Source: Phymorhynchus buccinoides (Eukaryota; Mollusca; Gastropoda; Neogastropoda; Raphitomidae). From it: a stretch of DNA of 64,000 bases. The stretch covers positions 13,466,367 through 13,530,366 of the forward strand of contig CM065690.1 of NCBI GenBank assembly GCA_017654935.2, given 5' to 3'. The notes beneath the pieces were generated by a model. The model did not search any database and was not told the origin of the DNA. It saw nothing but the letters and a program-made list of their open reading frames with translations. This document shows, one piece after another, positions 55,665-64,000 of the stretch. A program made the position numbers and the translations under genes. The stretch's first letter is position 1. Each line of letters starts with the position of its first letter.

Positions 55665-58600
55665 TGCTTGAAAAATCAAAACTTCAATATGAGTATGACT
55701 AAAAGGCAGATTGCCGAAAACAAAATCCAAAAACCTCTCAGCTGTGCAAAAGTTCAACAAAAAAATTGACAGGACAGTGAAGAGTGAAAGAGAGGGGAGG
55801 AGGCCTGCGAGGCCCATAAATGTCCAACGAAACTCTACTAACTAACCTAACTAACCTATACTAACTTATAACACCCACTAAAACTAACTTAACCGTACCC
55901 TACCTGACCTGACCTGACTAAAACAAACAATCAAAAGAAAGGGCACATCAAGTCGAGGCCGCGAACTAGGCCTGGCTGCCATGAAGATCTGTTCTATGTA
56001 AACTATTCTTTTACCTCTCCCCCGCCCCCCCCCCCCCCCCCCCCCCCCCCCCAAATCCCACTGGTCTAATATACGCAATACACGAGACTATAACAGCAAG
56101 AAACCTAAGTTGTGGCAAAAATTCAATAATAAGCGTAATGATCAATATTCCAACACAACAGCTTGGCCAACGCTTTTTAGGTAAACGCTTCCGCACAAGC
56201 CTAATTTTGTTTATGAAGATTGGGTGTTTATTTTGTTGGTGTCAGCTGTGTTAAAATGAAAAGAAAACAAGCGCGAAATCGCAATAGTTTGTGGCAGTGG
56301 CACGCACCAGGTCTATTTTTAAACCGACTCAACTATGAGTCATGAGTCAACCTCCACCTCCCCTGGCCTTTTCAATAATTTTAATCTGTAAACCAGAATG
56401 TTATCTCTGCACCATTTCGTAACTTTTTATATCTTTTGAAAAAACATTTAAAACTAGCTATCCTACTTATACTCATCGAAAGAAAGCACAGCATACTCAT
56501 CGTGTCTGTTGTACTGTAGTGTCTGTAATACGTATGTTTAGAATTATTTTTTGTACGCTTTTAAAATACATCATTTTTAAAAGAGCGGCCTCAATTTGAA
56601 GTGCCGCCGCGATTTGAAGTGCGACAATTTTGGTCAAAAATGTGCGACAATTTTGGACCGACAGACAAAGTGAGTTATAGGTTTTTGTGGCTTGAGCCAC
56701 AAACAAAAAAGCAGTACAAGAAAAATAAACAACAATACCCTTATCTTTGCCTTTAGAAACAGCAAGCTGTTATCTATCAACCCCGCACCCTTTGTTCCAT
56801 AAATAATCTTCAAGTTTGTTAATGTTTTGTCTCTTAGTTTTGGTGTCAGCTGTGTTAAATGGAAAAGAAAAGAAGCAGTACAAGAAATATAAACAACAAA
56901 ACCCCCATCTTTGTCTAAACAGCAAGCTGTTATCTATCACCCAACTATCACCCACCATCACCCCCTACACCCCCACAACATCCCCTTTTCGTTCCATCAA
57001 TAATCTCTTCAAGTTCATATCATTCATGTTTTTGTTGGTCTCTCTTTATCTCTTCTTGGTCTCTTTTTTTTATTTTTGATGTTGCAAATTGTCAAAACCT
57101 ATGGCGATATTTTTTCACGCCAGAGGGCAATCAATGCACTAGGGGCTTATCACGCTTATCACGCGATCACGCGTTTTTTCCTTACTTGGGCGTATGGAGA
57201 GAGAGAGTGATGGATTAGGACCCCTCACTGGTCTGTCTCTCTCTCTTTCTTTATCCCCCACTAATAATATAGAGAGAGTTAGCCCCAAACAACCGGCACA
57301 ACATCCACACGAGCGTCCATTGCCCTCTGGCGTGAGCAAAATCCGCAACTAAAGTCTCTCATATAGTACACAAAAAAAAACCCCCCCCCCCACTAACTAT
57401 ACGATTCAGCAGAGGTGTTTTTTTTTTTGTATCAACCCAAGAACAATGCAAATATAAATACCGTATTTTACGGACTATACGGCAATACTTTTTTTTTTTT
57501 CCAAGACAGAGATCCCTGGGCCTTATAATGTGACTAATAATATAGTAAAAAAACTACAAAATCAAAATTTTGTGGATGCGCCTTATAATCATCGGTGCGC
57601 CTTGTAGTCCGTTACTAAAATATGGTACACTTTTATACAGTCAATTGAATCTTGATGTCCCCATGGGGATCTTTCGTGAAAATAGTTTCCACCACCTTCT
57701 TGGAAGTGCTGTTCTTGTATCTTCCTCTAATCCGCACCACTGTCTTTGCCTCTGCCTTTTTCCTTTGCTTTCTGTCATCTACTATCTTTGCTGACCGTTA
57801 AATTGGTGGCCCGTTCTCTTCTCCTGTCCTTTGTGAAATAACAAAAAAAAATCACTTCTTCCAAATTAATATTTCTCCTTTTTGAGCTCCCCGTCCCTCC
57901 TCTCCGAAATCGGAACGTGTCGGGCTGGTAACGCCAAGCGGAGCGGAGCGAAGAGAGCGGGGGAGACCAGATGAAAACTGAAAAACCCGGACACATATGT
58001 AACCTTACTCCCATTATGGCCCCTAATGGACTTATAGAATGGGAACGCAGAAGAAGAAGAAGAATCTTGACATTCAAGAAACAAGTGCAGAGAGAGAGAT
58101 AAAAAAATAATGGCAAAACCCCACACACCCAAAGACCGGATCAACGCGGTACCTTTTAATCTTTGTGCTTTTCATAAAGAATTTTAAGAATCTAGCGTAA
58201 ACCGGACACCCGGGCCCCCCCTCCGGCGACGGCCCGGCCCCACGGGGACATTAACATTGACCTGTTGCATGACTTATCATCAGAGTTGCTTAAGTAACCT
58301 TCCCTAGCCAAAGCCCGGGTTATGTCAGCGCTTTTCAGTAAGTATTTTGTGGAAGATAGCCTAACAGACAACAGAGCTGACATTCATTCTTCGGCTGGGA
58401 CCCATAACAAATGTTTCCGAATAAAATAGTTCCACTAAACAAAATATTTTACTTGTAGTGTTTTGGGTTTTGTTTGCTTGCTTATTGGGGACTTGGCCTT
58501 GCCACAATACAAAAGAAATAAAGATCTGATAATATTATTACAGTAAAAATCGCTTAAGTCAAATGAAGGGACTGAAATATTTTGAGATAAAATGACTCTT

Positions 58601-60460
58601 AACATAGTGATTATATTAATAACTGGGACCCCAAAATTATTTGATTTTCCAGTGTTTTGAGTACCGTTTTTGAGTTATCATTCGTCCATCTATAACAGCA
58701 TTTATCTTCTTTTTTTTTTAATATATGGGGCCATACAAACTATTGCTTTATACAGGTCAGGGGGAAAAAAATTAAAATTTAAAAAAGTCCTCAAACATTG
58801 AAATATTTCCTCTAGCATTTATCAAAAACATTACTCTCAAGACTTCAGTAGGAAAATGTTGCCAGTTTCATAACCCTTTCGTCGCCGCCAATGTCGCTTT
58901 ATGTACCGCCAACGGTTTAATTATTTTTGAACACCCATGTCACTAAAAGCCTCACATCCAGGCCCCGTTATCCAAACCAGTTTCTTACTTTGTAAGGTAG
59001 GATAAGCCTCGTGTTATTCACAGAAGATTCCCTTATTGCAGATAAATGTTTTGTCTACCCAGCTAGTCAAACCCTCTAGTTTAATGGGAGATATTTGGCT
59101 GAAAAATGGCCTGGCGTGAAAGGGTTAACAAGGAAATGCACCGAGTTATACATCTGTGTGGCTATCTACTTACTCTACTCAACACGTATGGAATGGAGAA
59201 TGGAGTTTTTACCGTCATCGTGGAACAATACTGGAGCAATGCCCGGAGGCATTAACGCAACAGTAAAGTCCGATTTTTAAATAATAACAGATAGCTGTAG
59301 CGGTGACCGCCTCACGCTAAACTCATCGGCTATGGCACCGCCACAAGTAGTTGACCTCTCTCTCAACACTAAGAGAGAGAAAAGGGAGTTTTAACGTCCT
59401 CGTTGTTCTGACAGACACATATGGGACATTATGTAAATACCAATATGGTGGGAACATACTGGCAGGCAATGCCCGGAGGCAGTACGAAACCAGTAAAGTC
59501 CCCGACTTTTTTATAATACAGATCAGCTGTAGGCTGTGACCACAGCCTCGTGTTAAACTCATCGGCTATGGCACCACTACAAGTAATTATCATAAATTGA
59601 AAATTCAATCGGTCTCTCAACGAGAATGTACGCCATAGCGTACATGCCGCGCACAAACGTTCCCACTAGGCAGGTTTGTCATCTTACTAGAATTATTAAA
59701 AAATGATGCTTAACCGCAAGTTTTTAAAAAAATTTGCGGTATTGTTTATAATAATAAAGCTAGCATATGTTACAATTCCAAAGTAACAATTTTATTACTA
59801 CAGATTTTAAACAAAGAGCATGACAAAGAAGACGAAGAGAGAGGTTAGTGACTCTTTTTCATCATTGCAGTATACTAAAATAGACGTGATTTCAGTGGTT
59901 GAACTATTAGGGACCGTAGAGGACGCTTCATACAGTTTGGGTTTCCAGGCCTCGCGTCGGGTTGTATAGTTGTGACTATGGTTAATCACTCTATAGGCCT
60001 ATACATTTGTTGCTTGGAAATGGTTGTAAAGGGAGCAATCGGCCTTGTTGAATGGTTAAGACGCCATTCATTTGTCAACATGACTACCAGAACAATATCA
60101 CACGCACCTCTATTTAATCAATTTAGGTTCACGACGTCAATCAGATCTTATGGACTATTTATTATGTTATGCTCATAAAGCGTCTAAGGCAATAAACCCC
60201 TGAGTTCTCCTTTCTACGTCAGATAACAAAATATGACCAGAATAAGATCACATGCATCTATGATATTATTTGTGGGAAGTATAGCATCTTTGCGGAACTA
60301 ACACTCTAACTAACCGCACAACGTGTCTAATGGCGGAGAAAACCAGGAGATATCATTGACAACATCTATATGTATGCTCTTTACAGTACTGTCCCGTCTT
60401 TACATATAGTATCACTTAACCTACGATATTGGAAAAAGCGCAACTATTGTTTGATAATAA

Positions 60461-60501
<41 letters not shown>

Positions 60502-60511
60502 AAAAAAAAAA
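60461..60511. repeat. Poly-A run near the right end of copy C
   Basis: About 50 bases, A apart from one C. Nothing like it occurs at the matching place in A or B (about 37,480-37,560). Confidence 0.85.
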
Positions 60512-60590
60512 AACCGTAAAAACATATACAAATAATTTGCAGCACCAATTTAATCATGTCCCATTACTGGACGCAAAATATCCTACTACA

Positions 60591-61305
60591 TTGAGTCCAT
60601 TATCGTTAGTGTAACGCGCTCTCCCTTTAAAGGACCGCCAGTTTGCTGTTGGTGGAGAAGAACCGCTGCGGTGTCCATAGTATTTGAGCGGTGTTTTGTC
60701 GTTATGTCTGAATAATTTACGATAGTCTTGTCGTTCTCGTGTTGTCATATATTATGCGATGCGTGTCTTAAAGCCGGTTAGAATCATCACTTGATCGTGG
60801 GCGTACTTTTTAGATGACGAGGCGGTTCAGAGGGTTTCATCATCGAAGCTTAGCATCGAGGTTTCAGACTCAATTTGAAGTTGGGGGCATGTGCATGCGG
60901 TCACAGCTTACCCAGAAAAAACCCAAGGACTTAATCTGGTGCGTCAGTGTATCTTTAAAAGCTGAGCTCCACACTCCCCCCCCCCCCCCCCCCCTTTAAA
61001 GAAACACCTGCTGACTGGTTGAAAGGTCCTCAAGCCTGTCACACTAAAAAGGGGACAATCCACACGTCCAACTGCAGTCGAACGACTATCCAACTGCGAC
61101 ATTTGTGAGTCATGAATCTTATGAAATCCTACTGACTACACAAATCTGATAGAAATCCTGTTTCGTTCACCATTATAAATTGTAGATCCCCGTACACACA
61201 AATCTGCCGAAATATCTGTATTTCTCTGTATCGGATATTTTGTCAGATTAGAGAAATACAGATGTTTCGTCAGGTTTGTGTGCTTAAAGTTTAACCCGCG
61301 AATAA
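60591..61305. other. No gene seen after copy C
   Basis: Unique in this window. A C run lies at about 60,977-60,995. TATCTGTATTTCTCTGTATC near 61,215 and ATTAGAGAAATACAGAT near 61,248 form a small inverted repeat. No exon could be supported. Confidence 0.35.
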
Positions 61306-61500
61306 AGTTTAACCCTTTTCGTCGCCAATGTCTCATTTATGCACCACAAATGTCACTAAATTTTGGGGAGGTAAACATCAGGCCTAATGCCATACATGTC
61401 ACAGAAGAATTCGAATTCACAATATTGCAAAAAAATTTTCTTCTATCCTGTTAAGCCCTTAATGCGATTATTTGTTGGCTGAAAAAGGCTGATGGACGGG
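61306..61500. mobile_element. Decayed piggyBac-like MITE
   Basis: GTTTAACCCTTTTCGTCGCC then AATGTCTCATTTATGCACCA, and ATGTCACAGAAGAATTC inside, as in the 35,995 family member. The right end is poor (GGCTGATGGACGGGACG). Confidence 0.5.
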
Positions 61501-61849
61501 ACGAAATGCGTGTTTCGTAAACAAGAATCTGCCATGTTCTACTCACACATTCTGTCAAATTCTGTCAAAACAATTCCACTCAAAGTATTTCGTGCCAGTT
61601 GCTTTATTCTTCTCCCTCTCTTATCAAATACAAAAAAAAGCATGATCTGCGAGTTTCATCTCATACTGGTCCAATCTCCCATTCATAAACAACATGATCT
61701 CTAAAACAAATCCAAGTAAAATCCATCCCAGAAGGAGTTCTGCCCAGTTTCAACAAGCGATATCACCAGTGCATGGGGGGTCATGAAGCCAGTGCAAAGT
61801 CTAAGGGCACCCAAAAGAATGTCTCAAGGCGAGGGGTGGAGGGTTGAGT

Positions 61850-61990
61850 CCCAGGGATGCACTATAAAAAGTCTTAGTTTTTAGCATTCACAACTGTCAT
61901 TTGGACCCTCTATCCCGCCCTCTAGGACCTTCTTTTCTGTATGCTGTAACTGAAGGAGTCCCTGGGACTTCTTGTTTTGGGGACGGGGAC
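61850..61990 (-). repeat. Fragment of the CAGGGCTCCC MITE family
   Basis: TCCCAGGGATGCACTATAAA, TTTGGACCCTCTATCCCGCC and CTGAAGGAGTCCCTGGGACT correspond, in reverse, to 6,790-6,920 (GGCGGGATAGAGGGTC, GTGACTCCTTCAC). Confidence 0.55.
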
Positions 61991-62004
61991 GACTGGGGAG
62001 CGAT

Positions 62005-62320
62005 GAGTTTCTCTCACACAAGTCCAGACTGTCTCTCTATGCTCTCACAACAAGTTCAAAGTTTAATAAGATACCACCACTTTCTCTCTCACACATTCTG
62101 TCAGTTTCTCTCGCACAAGCCCAAACTCTTCAGCACTTTTTTTTTCCGAGTTTCTCTCCCAAGCAGATTCTGCCAGTCTCTCTCTCTTTCATATTTTGTG
62201 TGTGCGAAATTCTCTCACAATAACACAAACTACAATCCCGCCAGTTTTTCTCACGCGAGCGAGTCCACTCTCCCCCACCCCCCCCCTCTTCTCCACCAAA
62301 TTCTACCAATTAAATCTCGC
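62005..62320 (+). repeat. CT-rich block, first copy of a direct duplication
   Basis: CACAAGTCCAGACTGTCTCT, AGATACCACCACTTTCTCTC, GAGTTTCTCTCCCAAGCAGA and AACTACAATCCCGCCAG recur in the same order at 62,905-63,215. The 140-codon frame here (FSHTSPDCLSML...) follows from the repeat and is not conserved in the second copy. Confidence 0.65.
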
Positions 62321-62904
62321 TAGACAAGTCCGCTAAAATCCCAGACAGGGCCCCTTCCCAGGGCCTTTCAGACCTATCCCCCCCCCCCCCAGTAAGTAAG
62401 CGACCTTGTAAGGACCTGTAGGCCACCTAAGGATAATCTCCATACTTTACTTACCAAAGCATCTTGAAAGGAACAACTTTCCCCAGCATTCGTGAACAAT
62501 GTCTAAGACAGACTTGAAAAACTATGGCTGACACAGACATACATACAGTTTTCCTGCAAAAAAACCGACACAATGGATAAAGAACGAGAATTTCAGTCCC
62601 AATTTCTCTTTGACCACTCGCGGTACATCTTTTTCGTACTGCTAATCGGTCAGTTGAAACGTGAAGGTGGGGAGTGGGGTAAGGTGGAGTAGGTGCTGAG
62701 CGATGTTTCTCAAGTGTAAAATCGCTGTTCTGCATCTATTTGAGTATGGTTTTGCTGCTCAGGGCAGTTTTTTATTGCAGCTGTCAGGACTTGTAAGACC
62801 TTGAAAGTACTTAAGCACTTGTAAATGCCTTACTTGGAGATTTCAATTTGTCAAGACTTTAAGACTGGTAGGCCCCCTATGAACCTGCCAAAGGATTCAT
62901 CCAG

Positions 62905-63250
62905 TTTTATTCTCTCACAAACAAGTCCAGACTGTCTCTATGCTCCTCACAACAGTTCAATTTACAAGATACCACCACTTCTCTCTCACACTTCTGGCGC
63001 ACAGCCCAAACTCCTTGAGCACTTTTTTTTTCGAGTTTCTCTCGCCAAGCGGATTTGCCAGTCTCTCTCCTCTCTCTCATATTTTTGTGTGCAACTTTCT
63101 CTCACAGTCCCCAAACTACAATCCTGTCATTTGTTTTTTAACGCAAGTTTCTTCTCCCACATTCTACCAAATATCCCGTATAATCCGATGATTCATCCAG
63201 TTTCTCTCGCTCAAGTCCAACTCCAACATATTCTGGCTCACTTAGTTTCT
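62905..63250 (+). repeat. CT-rich block, second copy
   Basis: ACAAGTCCAGACTGTCTCTA, AGATACCACCACTTCTCTCT, GAGTTTCTCTCGCCAAGCGG and AACTACAATCCTGTCA. About 900 bases from the first copy, with many small indels between them. CTCTCACACA-type phrases recur inside each copy. Confidence 0.65.
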
Positions 63251-63284
63251 CTCATGATCCTGCACCGGAGTACAGCAGACACGA

Positions 63285-63800
63285 ACACACAGTGTGTGAG
63301 TGTGTGTACAAAGCGTGTGGTGTGTGTATGTGTTTGTGTGCGTGTGCGTGTAGGTTCATTCTTATTCGTAAGGCGAAACCATTAACAAAGCCGACCAACA
63401 TCTAAGGATTGGGGTACAGGTCAGGAGCTTGTGTGGTGTGTGTGCGAGCGTGTGTGTTTATGTGCACGTGTGGTGTGTTTGTGTATGTCATAGCTAATTA
63501 TGTGTGCTGTGGAATGTGTAGGCTTGTGCCCTTACCTTCGTAAGCGTACGGAGCTGGAAACCAGTAAGAAACACACCAACATGCCCAATTAAGCGACCTA
63601 GGCTGACAGTGTCAGGACTTGCCTGTGTGTGTACTGTATGTGTGATGCCCCTCAGCAAGCATGTGTGTGTATGTTGCGCAGACCATGCGGGGTGTGCCTG
63701 TAAATGTGTGCTGTGTGCATGTGATGTGTCATTATGCCGCAGCAGCATTTATCGTGGTGTGTGAGGAGCATGTGTGCCATATATCGTGCGCAACATGCTG
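63285..63800. repeat. Imperfect GT-rich region
   Basis: Broken GTGTGTGTG runs with unique interruptions. CGTAAGCGTACGGAGCTGGAAACCA at 63,539 and TCGTAAGGCGAAACCATTAACAAA at 63,367 resemble each other and suggest an old tandem unit of about 170 bases. No coding evidence on the + strand. Confidence 0.45.
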
Positions 63801-63983
63801 CTGTGTGGTGCAGCCATGTGCATTATGCGTTGGCCCTCCCATCAAATGATGATGCGCGAGTCCAAAGGCTGAGCGGCTGGAGGAGGTCCTGGAGAGGATG
63901 CGGCTGGTGGAGGTGTGGGAGGTGGAGGCGGAGGAGAAGGGCAGGTTCTGCTGCTGGTTGCCCGCCTGCATGTTGTGCACGTG
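63732..63983 (-). CDS. Probable Ser-rich exon of a - strand gene at the window edge
   Basis: On the - strand a good acceptor (GTGTTTTTCAG) precedes HVHNMQAGNQQQNLPFSSAS, then TSHTSTSRILSRTSSSRSAF, with GC-rich coding-like codons. The frame stays open to a TAA at about 63,732. The coding look ends near 63,850 (HHHLMGGPTHNAHG), where the GT-rich repeat begins, so the exon may really end earlier by an unseen donor or be terminal. Earlier exons lie beyond 64,000. Family not recognised. Confidence 0.45.
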   Translation of the reverse strand, partial: HVHNMQAGNQQQNLPFSSASTSHTSTSRILSRTSSSRSAFGLAHHHLMGGPTHNAHGCTTQQHVAHDIWHTCSSHTTINAAAA

Positions 63984-64000
63984 CTGAAAAACACACACAC

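Larger units (their letters stand above)
49009..60590 (+). repeat. Copy C of the triplicated unit (direct, error-rich)
   Basis: Follows copy A in order from TGGGATGAT (A 27,091) to CATTACTGGACGCAAAATAT (A about 37,583-37,600), but lacks the terminal MITE. Single-base indels are much more frequent than in A or B. Some parts are stretched by odd additions, for example 55,030-55,520 inside the LINE and 55,800-55,905 (repeated CTAACTAACCTA). Similarity fades after about 60,300 and is last recognisable near 60,583. It contains counterparts of all landmarks of A. Confidence 0.85.

Overview
The window looks like nuclear DNA of a marine invertebrate, most likely a mollusc (gastropod-like). Genes are sparse and split by introns with GT..AG borders, microsatellites are long, and most of the sequence is short palindromic transposons (MITEs), SINE-like pieces and the 3' ends of dead non-LTR retrotransposons. 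A 500-base N block (22,037-22,536) marks a scaffold gap. The taxon is an inference; no diagnostic gene was recognised. There are no operons, CRISPR arrays, bacterial genes or intact viral genes.

Region by region. 1-2,000: a pogo-like MITE, then the last exon and 3' UTR of an unrecognised + strand gene. 2,000-14,200: repeats only, including a 67-bp satellite array (8,685-9,797), a telomere-like stretch, two LINE tail fragments, a tRNA-derived SINE and a cluster of CT microsatellites with duplicated flanks. 14,281-20,876: the best gene here, four + strand exons whose splice phases agree at all three junctions, encoding at least 623 residues. It has an ordered N-terminal exon followed by long Ser-rich disordered exons with an acidic tract and a basic, NLS-like motif. 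It runs on toward the gap. 20,877-27,090: MITEs, the gap, nested transposons, and a repeat full of AGGTCA half-sites.

27,090-60,590 holds the most striking structure: one unit of about 10.6 kb present three times. Copy A is forward (27,090-37,751), copy B is inverted (37,762-48,728), and copy C is forward again (49,009-60,590). A and B meet at two inverted copies of a 130-bp TTAA-flanked MITE. B and C meet at 280 bases of almost pure A. The unit holds no intact gene, only nested MITEs, GAA-tailed retroelements and a 5'-truncated LINE. The copies differ by a MITE insertion, a 28-base indel and many point changes, and C is rich in small indels. It is either a real inverted triplication or haplotypes folded together by the assembler. 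The sequence alone does not settle this; evidence on both sides is given below.

60,591-64,000: repeats, a 300-bp duplicated CT-rich block, GT-rich sequence, and at the right edge a probable Ser-rich exon of a - strand gene entering from beyond the window. I found no new protein system. The points of interest are structural: the triplicated unit, nested insertions with readable target duplications, and repeats that carry clusters of transcription-factor-like motifs.
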